Positions 48,115 through 59,215 of a DNA stretch of 64,000 nt are shown in pieces. The notes below the pieces were generated by a model that saw nothing but the letters and a program-made list of their open reading frames with translations, was not told the origin of the DNA and ran no database searches. Origin of the DNA: Paralvinella palmiformis (taxonomy: Eukaryota > Annelida > Polychaeta > Terebellida > Alvinellidae); NCBI GenBank assembly GCA_025642065.1, contig JAODUP010000084.1:491001-555000 (forward strand), written 5' to 3'. Made by a program: the position numbers and the translations under genes. Each line of letters starts with the position of its first letter. Positions within the stretch are counted from its first letter, which is position 1.

Positions 48115-49079
48115 CCTTGGCAGAAAGTAGGGATTGACCTACTCACTCACAAATCAATTGACTATGTAATAACAGTGGACTATTTCTCCAACTTCTGGGA
48201 AATTTATAAACTTAATCGTACAACCTCGAATGCTGTGATTAAAAAATCAAAGCACACTTTTCAAGATACGGCATACCAACTACGGTTATGACGCACAATG
48301 GGCCTCAGTTCAAAGCAGAGGAGTTCCGTAAATTCGCCCAGAAGTATGACTTAGAACATGTCGCATCCAGTCCACACTACCCGCGGTCCAATGGGAAAGT
48401 TGAAGCAGCAGTAAAATCAGCCAAACGTATGCTGAAGAAAACACGTGAATCAGGAGCTGATCAGTATCTGGCATTATTGGACATTCGCAACACACCCACA
48501 AGCGACCTACCTAGCCCAGCCCAACGTCTAATGAATAGACGTACACGTACATTACTACCAATGACTGATTGTTTCCTGGAGTCCACTTTACGCACATACA
48601 CATAGTCAAAGTTACAATATGCTAAATACCAACAAGCAGCATATTATAACCGAAATGCCAAAGAATTAGTTGTTCTAGAAGAAGGCAATGTAGTAAGGAT
48701 GAAGCCAAATTCTCCAAATGTTACATGGAAAAATGGTGTTATAACCAAACATCTAGATGAAAGATCATATCAAGTGGATACAGATTCTGGAACTTACCGC
48801 CGCAACCGATCTCACTTGTGCAAGACCAATGAATCAGACCCTCTAAATGATGCCTATTCATCAGCCACCAATGCCAAAGTGAAGCGTTATGTAGCTGACC
48901 AACCAGCAATGAGTGATTACTCTACAGTTACACCAGTAAGCGAAGATGTCTATTATGACACACCAACGTCTACCCAGCAGAACAACACACCTGCTCCAAT
49001 GCCAACGCCTACCCAGCAGAACACCACATCTGCTCCAATGCTAAAACCGACTCGTATATCACAAAGATCAACCAAGTGA
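47777..49079 (+). pseudogene. Gypsy-type (Ty3/Metaviridae-like) integrase, interrupted
   Basis: C-terminal part of pol of an LTR retrotransposon. The region begins just upstream of HGWPDQKSD and carries the zinc-binding HHCC domain (HTSHIGIEGCLRRARECL, then KCETC). It is broken by a stop at 48001-48003 and another stop behind KCETC. The DDE core follows: the first Asp region is GIDLLTHKSIDYVITVDYFS; then, after a stop and frame change at about 48289-48291, the second Asp region is MTHNGPQFKAEEFRKFAQKY, followed by HYPRSNGKVEAAVKSAKRM with the third acidic residue. A basic C-terminal tail follows (48699-49079), with Pro/Thr-rich repeats. RT, RNase H, protease and gag are absent. Described as a broken copy; no repair is suggested. 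Confidence 0.9.
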
Positions 49080-49209
49080 AATTGCACCAGCAAAATTAAA
49101 CCTATGAACAATATTTAAGTGTTTATTCATATCACCACTGATTTAATCATTTTGATTTAAATATATCATACATTGTTTGGTAACTTCAAAAACAATGGGA
49201 AAAGAAGGG

Positions 49210-49410
49210 TGTTGTAATATCCACTAGTTTTAATTATATCAGTATAGTCTTATATTATGGCACAGCTACTACTACTCCGTATATAATGATATCACCCTAT
49301 TGTGGTGCCACCTACCGATTTGTTGTCTATTGTTAGCCTGATAAAGCCATGCGTTCTCAACTGGCGTTATCACTTATTAATTGTTCTACTGAATAGAACA
49401 TATTGAAACA
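49210..49410 (+). mobile_element. 3' LTR of the gypsy-type element
   Basis: 201 bases starting tgttgtaatatccactag and ending gaacatattgaaaca, i.e. TG...CA ends. The two ends are recognised because each recurs near the integrase: the last about 78 bases at 47534-47611 and the first 18 at 47759-47776. Located about 130 bases after the pol stop, as expected for a 3' LTR. Confidence 0.75.
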
Positions 49411-49785
49411 ACAGATATCATAGACTTATAATTTACCCATTAAAGTATATTATTCCTTACAAAAACTTTATTGTATAGTCTTATTTCGTGCAAGATAAAC
49501 TTAATAATAATATTTTCTAGTTGTCATACCTCTGTATTTCATAAAATACAAAAAAATAGTTCGACACAAAACAGTATTTCAACTCCTTGCCGCCAACAAA
49601 GCTAGTTTAAGGCCATTCGCCAGGGATAAAAACCATAAATGAGCAAACTGCCGTATGAGGTCAACACCTCCTAAATGGTCAATAATCTTTCCTGCCATAA
49701 CTGAGGAATTACAATGAACATATGTCACACCAGTATGCCGAGCTACCTACTACCATCTTGAGAACATCCACTGTTTAAAAACATT

Positions 49786-50215
49786 CTTGACACAAGAAGC
49801 ACCTGTAACCGTAGTCCATGCCTTTGTTACATGTCGTATAGACTATTGTAACTCCCTGTTATATTTCATACCTGATTATAACATCAATCGCCTTCAGCGA
49901 ATTCAGAATAGCGCAGTGAATGGGTGTCCATTAGAAAGTCATTCCCAAAACTCGGGTCATTCAGTTAGATACTATTGCAGGTACCTGTGTTTCGTCTCAA
50001 GTCATATGGCGATTGTCCATTTATTGGTGAAGCCCCCACTTTATGGAATACGTTGTCGGAAGATATTAGAAATGTGTCGTTTCTTGACAATTTTAAATCT
50101 GTTCTAAAAACAGTTGTATATACATATATATTAACATGTCATTGTTACCATCTCAGAAATATATGTCCATTGCATAATGATTTATATTTTGATCAGTACA
50201 TTCTGGGCTGCGTAT
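49786..50215 (+). mobile_element. CR1-like LINE, C-terminal RT relic and 3'UTR
   Basis: VHAFVTCRIDYCNSLLYFIP and INRLQRIQNSAV correspond to the CR1 thumb motif 'ALVTSRLDYCNSLLYGLP ... LQRVQNAAAR'. After a frame change, YGDCPFIGEAPTLWNTLSED and DNFKSVLKTVVYTYI match the CR1 C-terminus (APTLWNSLPxxIR ... FKxxLKTxLF). The 3' end (ccattgcataatgatttata) recurs at 50713 and 53335. Confidence 0.8.
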
Positions 50216-50712
50216 TTAACAGCATTTTTTACATTTCTTATAAAAATCAGTCGTTTTTTGTGTACAGATCACAATCATTATCTAACTGGATATAAGCTCC
50301 GAATCATAAATGGACAGTTGTGCATTGTTCTGGAGTCTACCTAAAACCATCCAGTTCAAACAATGCCAGGTTATTTTGCCTAATCACCCTTTATGTCCAA
50401 CGGGAGCCACAAAACAAATGCTTTCATTGGGTCCGTCGAACCAGGGATCATCCCCATTTCTGCCAGTTTAAGACACCTTCTGGATCTAGGCCCTTGTTGT
50501 ATAGTAATTTCGTCAAGGACTTACGACGGCTATTAGCCCAGGATGTCATAGTGGAGGTGAATGTTCAAGACACTGCTTTAGTAATTTACATATAACCCTA
50601 CTTCTAAATATTTAATCCGAACTTACTAGTATGGAGTTTGGAGTGTTTTTATTCAAAGTGCACAAATATCATAGGTATGATCTGGCTGGATGTGTGGATC
50701 CGCCAGATATTA
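50216..50712. other. Unassigned DNA between LINE fragments
   Basis: A 91-codon open frame at 50320-50595 shows no motif that I recognise (SGSRPLLYSNFVKDLRRLL). Left unassigned. Confidence 0.3.
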
Positions 50713-50870
50713 TGTTGTATATACATATATATTAACATGTACATGTCATTGTTACTATCTCACAAATATATGTCCATTGCATAATGATTTATATTATGAT
50801 CAATATATCGCCATGTGTGTAGAAATAAATTAGATTCACAAATGTATATGTGTGTTGGTTCAGTTATGTT
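50713..50870 (+). mobile_element. CR1-like LINE 3' end
   Basis: tccattgcataatgatttat, attatgatcaatatat and agaaataaattagattcaca recur at 53335-53440, and the first part at about 50160-50200. Only the 3' untranslated end is present. Confidence 0.65.
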
Positions 50871-51050
50871 TTTATGATATGTTCAATCATTTGAACAGGG
50901 ATAAAAACACACTGAGCACGGCAGTGTTAGGGGATGCGTTATGGTGCACGTTTGAGCGAGCATACAGGCAAGCCCTATATCTGGATCTGACCAATTAGAA
51001 CCATGGTTGCGGTCAATGAGGTGTGGAGTGCGATGATCTGTTGGGCTTAG

Positions 51051-51398
51051 TGAGCTCCGGTGGCCTAGCGGTTAAGCACTCGGCACTTGGTGCCAACGGT
51101 CGCAGGTTCGAACCCCGTAAGAGGTCGAAACTTTTCCAGGGATTAATTTCTCGGCTCACTACATCGTGGGTGGCTGACCACGTTAAATGGCGCTGCCGTC
51201 TCCACTGAATTATTTAAAATAAAGGGGGACGTTAAAACCCACCTGAGGACGTAAAACACTCTGGCAGTGACCACCCTCAGGGTATTTTGGCTCCATCTTT
51301 CCGTACTTCTCCCCTGTGAGTGGTGGGGGAGGAGTTTCTCAACCACTCCAACATAGAGGCTGTGCTGATTAAGCGACAGCCTGGGGATTCTCCCCGAA
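51051..51398 (+). mobile_element. SINE family 2, long copy
   Basis: tRNA-like head with A box (ggtggcctagcggttaagca) and B box (cgcaggttcgaaccccgt), then a body: gaggtcgaaacttttccagg, aatttctcggctcac, gtgggtggctgaccac, aaatggcgctgccgtctcca, and a tail region ending about ctggggattctccccg. Other copies on the minus strand are at 42092-42308 and 55655-55932. About 350 bp is long for a SINE and suggests a composite body. Confidence 0.85.
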
Positions 51399-51602
51399 CA
51401 ACAAAACCAACTTGTTGGTCAGATGGTGAAAGGGCAGGCCAGCAGGCAGCATCTCATTGGTTCCATCCACCCTCCCATCCCCTAGTTGTTGCTTGGGATG
51501 AAGTATGTAGTGACAGGGATAGGGTCAGGATAGGTAGTCTTGGGGGGGGGGTTAGATTAGTATGTAGTGTGTGTATGATCGGATAGCCCTGTTCTGTGAG
51601 GG

Positions 51603-52526
51603 GGCGTGTTTCCTATAATAATAATAATATATAAAATTTATATAGCGCCCTATATAACCTGTAAGAAGGTTACTATAAGACGCTTGATAACAAATAATTA
51701 TATGGATGTAACAGATTTACATCTTTAAAAATACATAATTCTTTCCAGCCAAATACATAATATATTCAGCTAGGAAAAGCTGAAATAAAAAGATTAATTT
51801 TTATCTTCTTTTTGAAAATATCACCGTATGTCACTCCACGTGTTGTTGGTACGACTAAGAATGCTCCAGACTCAGACCGTAGAGACCTTGTCGGCTGATA
51901 CGGTACGACAAGTTCCTCTAAGTACTGAGGGGCAGTCCCTTTAGGTACCTTAAAGTGTACATCAAAATCTTGTACTGCGACCTATATATAACCGGAAGCC
52001 AATGCAAGGAGTTCAAGACTGGTGTTATATGTTCTCTTTTATGAGTACGAGTGACTAACCTGGCAGAAGAATTCTGTACTTTCTGTAGCCGTGTCATCGG
52101 TGTGATTGGAAGACCATACAGGATAGCGTTGCCGTAATCTAGCCGAAAAGTTATCAGGGCGTGTGCCAGTGTTTTGCAAGCATCCAATGTGATGTACCGC
52201 CTGATATGACCAATATTACGAATTTGGTAATAACAGGCTTTGGATATTGCATTTACTATCCTCTCCATGGTCAGGGATGTATCAAAATATACTCCTAAGT
52301 TCTTTACTGACGATGCTATAGAAACACTATTATTACCTACCTGAAGCCGTAATTCTTCATTCATCCTAACCTGATGTTTTGGGTTAAAGATAATGAGCTC
52401 TGTCTTTTCCTCTTGTGTATCATCTGCATTATAGTGGTAAAGCAAATTATGTCGGCTACATATCGCACCAATAGACCCATTGCATGATGACGTCAAAAAC
52501 CAAAACAAACCAGGCGCGCTTTGCAT
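51603..52526 (-). mobile_element. CR1-like LINE, RT C-terminus and 3' end
   Basis: On minus: a YNADDTQ block (degenerate YADD) fused out of context after a short upstream part, then KTELIIFNPKHQVR, VKNLGVYFDTSLTMERIVNA, LITFRLDYGNAILYGLP, LQKVQNSSARLVTRTHKREH and TPVLNSLHWLPVIYRSQYKI. This order and wording are typical CR1. The 3' tail at about 51603-51690 (tataaaatttatatagcgcc, with TAA repeats) is also CR1-like. Upstream of YNADD the RT core is missing. Confidence 0.88.
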
Positions 52527-52628
52527 TGTCGGATTTATAGGGGGTCTGCTGAGCGATAATACCGTGATAATCCCGCCATTTTAACCTTAAACGTCAATGT
52601 TCCGGATCTATTATAATCATGCCAAAAA

Positions 52629-53336
52629 CTAACGTGAAAACCAGATGAACGGAGCTTCGGAGCTAAAGAAAGCATGGAAAATAGATATGAATAGATATGA
52701 GTTTGATAGGCAATAGTACAGATATTGAACAGGGAGCCAGTGAAGAGATTTCAGAAGTGGGACAGAATGAGAAAACCGAAGAGACTGTGTGACAACCCTA
52801 CCTAAGCAGTTCAGAATACAGTAAAGTTTTAGAATATCCTTAGATGCAATGTTATAAAGAAGAGAGTTGCAGTAATCAAGCCAACTAGTAATAAGTGTTG
52901 TAGCAATGGTTTTGGCGACTGAAAGAGAAATATAGCACCGAATTCCGGGAAGGTCACGAAGATGATAGAAGCAGCAGCGACATGTCAGAGAAACATCTGT
53001 TCTGAAATTAAAATCGCTATCAAATGTAACACCAAGATTATATACAGTGTCTGATGTCATGATGCTATGACTAAGGATGGGCATAGGGAAGAAACGAGTA
53101 AGTTTGCTGCGCTGTCTGGATGTACTTATAATGATGAAATCTGTTTTGTTGGCATTGAGCCTAAGTCTATTGTTTGTCATCCAGCCAGAGATTTCATGGA
53201 GACAGTCACCAAGCTGTTTAAGGGAAAGATCAGTGTCCGCTGTAGATAAAGATATGTATACATGGATGTCATCTGCATATAATTGATAGTCTAATTTATG
53301 GCTGTGAATAAGTGAGCTTAGTGATGTGGTATCCAT
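52629..53336 (-). mobile_element. CR1-like LINE, RT fragment with YADD
   Basis: A 235-codon open frame: KLDYQLYADDIHVYISL (intact YADD), LRLNANKTDFIIIST, VYNLGVTFDSDFNFRTDVSL, LITSWLDYCNSLLYNI, SVPLLKSLHWLPVQYL. Different in sequence from the neighbouring copy at 51603-52526, so a distinct subfamily. The frame decays after HWLPVQY. It starts exactly at a boundary with another LINE's 3' end (53335), indicating nested insertion. Confidence 0.88.
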
Positions 53337-53440
53337 TGCATAATGATTTATATTATGATCAATATATTATATGCCCGCTGTATGTGTAGAAATAAATTAG
53401 ATTCACCAGTTGTATATGTGTGTTGGTTCGTTTGTTTTTA
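53335..53440 (+). mobile_element. CR1-like LINE 3' end, second piece
   Basis: tccattgcataatgatttat followed by attatgatcaatatattata and agaaataaattagattcacc; same 3' end as 50713-50870. The block 50871-53334 lies between the two pieces. Confidence 0.6.
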
Positions 53441-53653
53441 ATTATGATCATCATCATCATCATCTTCATCATTATTTGGCACACCACAGTTAGTAACAAG
53501 TTATATAGAGTTTTATCAGATTTGTTTGTAAAATAGTGGTTCCGCCTTGTTATCTGAGGATATTTATCATCATCATCATTATTATCGTCGTCTTCGCTGT
53601 CGTCGTCATCAGCATCATCATCATCAACATCAGAAACATTGTCATCATCGTCG

Positions 53654-53684
<31 letters not shown>

Positions 53685-53700
53685 TGTACTGATAACCTTG
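53441..53700. repeat. (ATC/GTC)n microsatellite tract
   Basis: ATC repeats at about 53444-53472 and 53566-53688, the latter mixed with GTC. On minus this gives a long Asp-rich open frame that is only a product of the repeat. Confidence 0.9.
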
Positions 53701-53991
53701 CATCGTAAACTGAAATATAACAGTTATCAATATAAAGTGAACTTATCCCAAGATGTGTTTAAACAACTAAATTTCAGAAGAAAATCCTTTCAATTATACT
53801 TTCAGAATGACGTCACTGTCAGCCTTAATCCTGGATCTCTGTGTTCTGATCATTGTCATCAGAACTGGATTGGGTTTACCGACAATGGGGGATAGTAATG
53901 TCTGTGAACAAAATAAGACGTGAGTAAAAATATGTCTGACCAACTCAAGATGATAATAAACAAGAAGACCCCCCCACACACACACACACAT

Positions 53992-54030
<39 letters not shown>

Positions 54031-54129
54031 GCACGTACACACATACTTCATTCGAGATTTTTGTTCCAGTGCCGTATCTCACATTGCTAAGATACACATT
54101 ACCCATGCCAGAGATTGAGATTCGTGGAT
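53701..54129. other. Unassigned DNA with CA and TA runs
   Basis: CA run at about 53974-53991 followed by a TA run at 53994-54028. No gene recognised. Confidence 0.4.
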
Positions 54130-54135
54130 CCGGTC

Positions 54136-54968
54136 AATAGCCTCATGGTCTTTTGCCCCTTATGCCTTTTGCCCCTTATGCCTTTTGCCCCTTAGTTACT
54201 TTGCCCTATTAGTGACACTTTAATCGCACATTTTATTGTTTCTAATGATCGCATATACACTTTGCTGGATTAACTACACAGGATTGAGAAAAGGAATGTA
54301 TTTAAACCGGTTTGTGTATCTAATGGCCTTAAGGTTATCTGACAGTGATCAGGAGCCAGCGAGATGTGAGAAGCACAAAGAAATAGCTATCTGCATTATA
54401 TATTATGGCTTTAATAAGTGGCTTCTTTTAAATCTATAATCATTATTTCTGTTCTAACTGTTCTCTTTATTCATTGTATGTCATCAACAATAGCAGGTAT
54501 GATGATCCCTTAATCAGAAAGATGAATGAGAACAGACCTGAGTTTAATAACATAAGGGAAGATTCTCAGTTCCAATGAGTGTGTCCTTAATTACAATTGA
54601 TATATTTACAATGAAACATTGGTTATATTGCATCTAAATATTGTATTAAAATTATCTTGTAAAAAACATTTACCAATTTATGTATTATCATTATTATTTC
54701 TAATTAATCATATACCTATTTATTTATCTTTATAATTTTGTATGAACCATAGCAAATAAAAAATATAACACAACAAAATAAGTTGATTGTACATTGATAA
54801 AAAATTTCAATTGTAGAAATGAAACTTTTTAAAGTTATATGGCAAAGAGCAAGGGGCAAAAGACAGGGTGAGCAATTAATGGGGGGGGGTAAAAACCGAA
54901 GGGGCAAACGACCAGGGGGCAAAAGAACTAGGGGCAAAAGACCGGAAGAGAAAAATACCTGGACCCCG
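54136..54968. mobile_element. Fold-back element 1 with tandem-repeat arms
   Basis: Left arm 54136-54206 contains three units of cttttgccccttatgc type. Right arm about 54838-54968 contains the inverted units aggggcaaaaga / agggggcaaaagaactagg / ggggcaaaagaccgg. The outer edges also pair (ggtcttttgcccct against aggggcaaaagacc). The ~630-base centre has no coding motif. This is the structure of a fold-back (FB-like) or variable-terminal-inverted-repeat element. Confidence 0.75.
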
Positions 54969-55325
54969 CTTTATATAACTTTAGTTGTATATATAACTCA
55001 CTTTAACAGTATGTTGAAATAAAATTATATTTCCAAAGTCCAATTATATCCAGTCTATACTCTGACCTCCAGGGCTAGCTTTAGTCAGGTTGTCTTTAAT
55101 AACACTAAACAAAACCATTATTATAATTGCATGTAACATCACCGAAATTATGACAACAAAACGGTCTGCTTTACACAATTGTCAATTATCTAATAGCAAG
55201 TAAGCTATCAATTTTAATATTAGTCCCCTCTTGACAGCAGCCCGTTACACAATTAGTTACCTGATGAATTGTCTAGAGTTTTAATGTCACGATTCAAGAT
55301 TCTCGTGCCAGGGCCTTACTGTGTG

Positions 55326-56351
55326 TACAACGGGTGTAGGAAATAATAGCACTGGGGAAATGGCACCCGCAAGAAATGGCACTATGCAAATTTGGAAAAT
55401 AATGGCAGCCTATTTACTTTTTCTGTATAGTTGGTTAAAAACATAACCGGATCATCATTAACCAAGGTTGTGGTTAGGGTTACCTTGCAATCAGTAGTAC
55501 GTTCTACACATCACCACCTTATGTTACGAGGCTTAGTTATCTGCATAGTGTAGATCAAACCATTGAGAATTAACTTCTGACCACCTTTGTTGTTGCTAGT
55601 TATGACTTCCATCGTGAACAGAGTCAAACTTTCTAATGAAAGCCAATTGATATGTTTTTCGGAGAGAATCCCCAGGCTGCTCAGCGCAGCCTTTTTGTTG
55701 GAGTGGTTGAGAAATACAAGAGTGTTTTACGTCCTCATGGGGGTCTTTAACGTCCCCACTTTATTTTTAATAATTCAGTGGAGACGGCAGCGCCATTTAA
55801 CGTCGTTAACCACCCACGATGTTGTGAGCCGAGAAATTAATCTTTGGAAACGTTTCGACCTCTTGCTGGAATCGAACCTGCGACCCTTGGCACCAAGTGT
55901 CGGGTGCTTAACCGCTAGGCCACCGGGCCTCACTAATGAAAGCTAATGATATTTTCATTGGCATTTATAAGAAATTCATCTGCCTGCAATAGAACTGCTC
56001 ACTTTTTTTTTAAAGAAGATGTCTATAATTGACTATATGTTATCATGATCAAACACCAAGGGAATTATGTCTGGCGGTTAATCCAAGGATGTGGGAAGCA
56101 ACTCCTTCAGATGTGCAATTATGAGTTGTTTTTGTAAGCAGGACTTCACCTGCTACCAATAGCTAAATGTCAATAAGCAATACAAATCTTTTTCAGGGCC
56201 ATTTTTCAAAATTTGCGTCCATTTTCTCCAGGCGCCATTTTCTCCAGGTGCCATTTTCTCCAGGCGCCACTTTCTCCAGGTGCCGTTTTCTCCAGGCGCC
56301 ATTTTCCGCTGCCATTCTTTCCAGTGCCATTATTTCCGTACCCGGTGTACA
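55326..56351. mobile_element. Fold-back element 2, carrying a SINE
   Basis: Left end about 55326-55368 (gtacaacgggtgtaggaaat, aatagcactggggaaatggc) pairs with the reverse complement of the right end 56308-56351 (gtacaccgggtacggaaata, atggcactggaaagaatggc). Inside the right arm is an array of about 18-bp units of the type cgccattttctccaggtg (56219-56300); the left arm has looser related units (aagaaatggcactatgc, aaaataatggcagcc). A SINE family 2 copy interrupts the centre. Confidence 0.75.
55655..55932 (-). mobile_element. SINE family 2, copy with target duplication
   Basis: On minus: ggtggcctagcggttaagca, caggttcgattccagcaaga, then the shared body. It is flanked by ctaatgaaagc at 55633-55643 and 55933-55943, continuing with a diverged match (caattgatat / taatgatat), an 11-20 bp target-site duplication. 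Inserted inside fold-back element 2. Confidence 0.85.
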
Positions 56352-57724
56352 ACGGTGGCCCACGAAACAAATATTTACACACGCGTACACACAAACCCTT
56401 TAACGTGCTGGTTAGCGGTCTATTTGCGTCGTACACAGTTTGCTAACTTACACGCGCCATTCTTATATAGGTTAATATACATTCCATTGATAGATATACA
56501 GAGGTATATTCGAAAATTTGTTCTGAGAGTTACCGAAGCAAAACTACCACAAGGTGCTGGCGTCTTTGGAGTTGGTTTAGCTGTACGAAATGGAAGTAAG
56601 TATAGCTGATGTGAACCAATGTGTTTAGGGAGAAGAATACTCGAGGGGGATCCCCTGTAGCTCCCTTTGTGGATATGAAAGGTTTTAACCTAACCAAGAG
56701 AAAGCATGTATATTAACCATACAAATCATTGAAATGTAACACATGTAACTGTAACCTATCCTGAAAAGAAATTATATCGAGTTTTTTGTTTTAATTGAAA
56801 TTTAGCAAAATACGAGGGCTAGCGTTTCTATAGTGTAGCGTTTTCAGACAGCTTAAATATAGAGAGGCGTTACTCTCCCCTGTTGAATTTTGAACCAGTG
56901 GCGCCTCCAGCGACCGGAGGTATTTCTCAGATAAACAAAAGCTCTCTTGTTGTCCACATGTGATCGTGTACATGTGTGCGCATGGTTGAAATTAATTGCC
57001 AATACTAGTACTATATGTTACATGATCACATACTCTTTTATTAATTAACACTTTAATTGGGCACACATGATATCGAAGGAAACGAAGCTCTGAAATTGTA
57101 AATAAATAATTAAGTGATTTCACAGCCCAGTCACTTAATTAATTCATAGCCTACAGTTTGCGATCATTTGACAGCTGATCAGAAAATAATTGAACGTGGT
57201 TTAGGTTATTTCACAGCTTTGTGTGTGGAAGGCGTAATTTTCACAATTTTTTTAATGAAAACAATTAGGTATATATGAGGTAAATGCATACAAACATACT
57301 TTCATCATGTCAGTTTATCATAGTCCATAAATTTTTATTTATTTGGATATATACATATAGTGATATATACAGCTATTATAACGCAATCATAACACAATTT
57401 GCCATATATTCATCATGTCCGTTTATCATATATTAACTAAAATAATTATAAGTTCATTTAAAGTCTACACCTCAATAATATAGACCATGCAATATAGGCC
57501 TGCCCAGAGGAGAGAGAAAAAAATACACATGGAATATTAACAATGTTTATCTTTGTGTTAACATGTTAGAGATAGAGAAATTAGTACTTTCATACAATAA
57601 GCAGCATCAAATATGTTGTGCCACGGGTTCATCTATAGTTGCAATCAGTCATTTGTTATCAAATGGACAGAATAACCCAAACTACTTCCAGCTCTAAACA
57701 ACCACTACTGCAAAAATATGACAT
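56352..57724. other. Intergenic DNA with one decayed dispersed repeat
   Basis: At about 56820-56935 the minus strand reads acctccggtcgctggaggcg and resembles the dispersed repeat at 58957-59215 (acctccggtcgctagggccc). Otherwise AT-rich without a recognised gene. Confidence 0.4.
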
Positions 57725-57880
57725 TTAGTCCAGATCAGTGAACTGTTTAAAGTTAGACAGAATATACCAAGAGATGTAATAGACACATGCATTGACTACT
57801 GTAACGGATAACACCAGTAAATCTGTATCCAAGAGATTGGCCTGTTTACATGGTATCTCATCATCATAGAACTTCAAGGA
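57725..57880 (-). CDS. Probable last exon of an unidentified gene
   Basis: On minus, a strong acceptor (gttctgtttcag, then TCCTTGAAG) is followed by 51 codons and a TAA. The peptide begins SLKFYDDEIPCKQANLLD and contains one hydrophobic segment (LLVLSVTVVNACVYYISWYI) followed by a short polar tail ending FTDLD. It looks like the last membrane span and short C-terminal tail of a multi-pass protein. I do not recognise the family, and no upstream exon was found between here and the window end. Confidence 0.4.
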   Translation of the reverse strand, partial: SLKFYDDEIPCKQANLLDTDLLVLSVTVVNACVYYISWYILSNFKQFTDLD

Positions 57881-57949
57881 CTGAAACAGAACAATACCTT
57901 GTAAAATAATGACTTGAACCAAGTGATACACAATGTGTAAACACATGTT

Positions 57950-58956
57950 TTCCTTTTTTGAAGTTGGTTAAAGAATTTGATATGCATTTAAGTTATGAAG
58001 AGAAGTATACCAATTAAAGCTCATGAGCTGAACATTCAAGTACTAATTCAGGTGCTGGTAATCCTTTTTTGTGTTAAGATATGAAATGGGCTGACAAACA
58101 TTTCATGGGTTTGATGCCTTGTTTCATATTTAATTAATTTTATAATACCAATTTGTAATATGTTTCACCATTAATATTTATAAATATTAATTACCACACA
58201 GCTGGCCCTGTCTCCTGTATAGGTCTTCTATCTGTTAATATCTTCCTCTTTGATTTCAGTGGATGCATGCGGTGGATTTCGTACATCAAAAATATTGGAA
58301 TAGCATTCTAGATAATTAAGTTGTCTGGTTCATCAATTCCGTTTCAGTGAAATGCATATCACACATTCTACAATTAGTATTCAAGTAATTTAAATCTTTC
58401 CTCATCATATATCTGAACGACTACAATTAATAACCCATCTTTTACTTCTGTCAATAGAAAAAATAACAAAATGAATGTTTCTACCACTAGTTGAGGTATT
58501 TAATAATTAATTTCATAACATTTAAATTATAAATAGAAGTCCATATATATCAATAAGTATCAAATGCTTAGGTTTAAAAATAAATATGGATGCAGGTGAC
58601 CATGTAAATACTCAGCTACTTATAATTATTGTAATTAGGGAAAAATTATCCGATTATAGTAATGTCATTTTAGAAGTCCAATTATATTATTAACAATAAT
58701 AAAGTAAAATACACCTCTCGCCCATAACATCTTCAATGGCTCCAGTACATGTAACTGTAAGCTTATGTATATCTTACATACCCATTTTGTGATTAATATG
58801 TTGATACTGTTCAATAAAATTTAATCAGATTTTGTCTGAAAGAAAATATAGATCTAGATAGATCCTGCTTGGGCCTGCTGCTTGGGTCATGTCATGTAGG
58901 GGCGTGTCTACTTCAAATTGTTATGTTTATTTTTTAAAATATCCTTCATTTAAAAA
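57950..58956. other. Intergenic DNA, no gene recognised
   Basis: AT-rich DNA without recognisable exons between the minus-strand exon and the dispersed repeat. Confidence 0.4.
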
Positions 58957-59215
58957 AAGCCAGATCATATCAAATTTTTACACTAGCTTTCTTTTCCTTT
59001 CGAGGATGTCTTTATTTGTGCATACTGTTTCTGTTACTGCATCCGAAAGCGGCGCAGAATGAACCAGTGCTATTAAGCGCCATGTTAACGAAGGGAGCTG
59101 TCCGTGACAATCTACCTCCGGTCGCTAGGGCCCTGGCGCTCCATGAATTCTAAATGGCGTCCCATGTTAAAACGCGAAGTAACACGTCTTGTTATAAATA
59201 GTCTTTGGCGTTTTA
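58957..59215 (+). repeat. Dispersed repeat, copy related to 47289-47530
   Basis: tttacactagctttcttttc, gcggcgcagaatgaaccagt, aacgaagggagctgtccgtg and aaaacgcgaagtaacacgtc all recur, with substitutions, in 47289-47530 and (inverted) in 44690-44930. Function unknown; it could be the end of a larger element. Confidence 0.75.

Noticed and set aside
53359..53730. Asp-rich protein on minus and Ile-rich protein on plus
   Set aside because: Both are translations of an ATC/GTC microsatellite.
56457..56609. Possible exon reading VTEAKLPQGAGVFGVGLAV
   Set aside because: No family recognised and no clear acceptor; probably chance next to the fold-back element.
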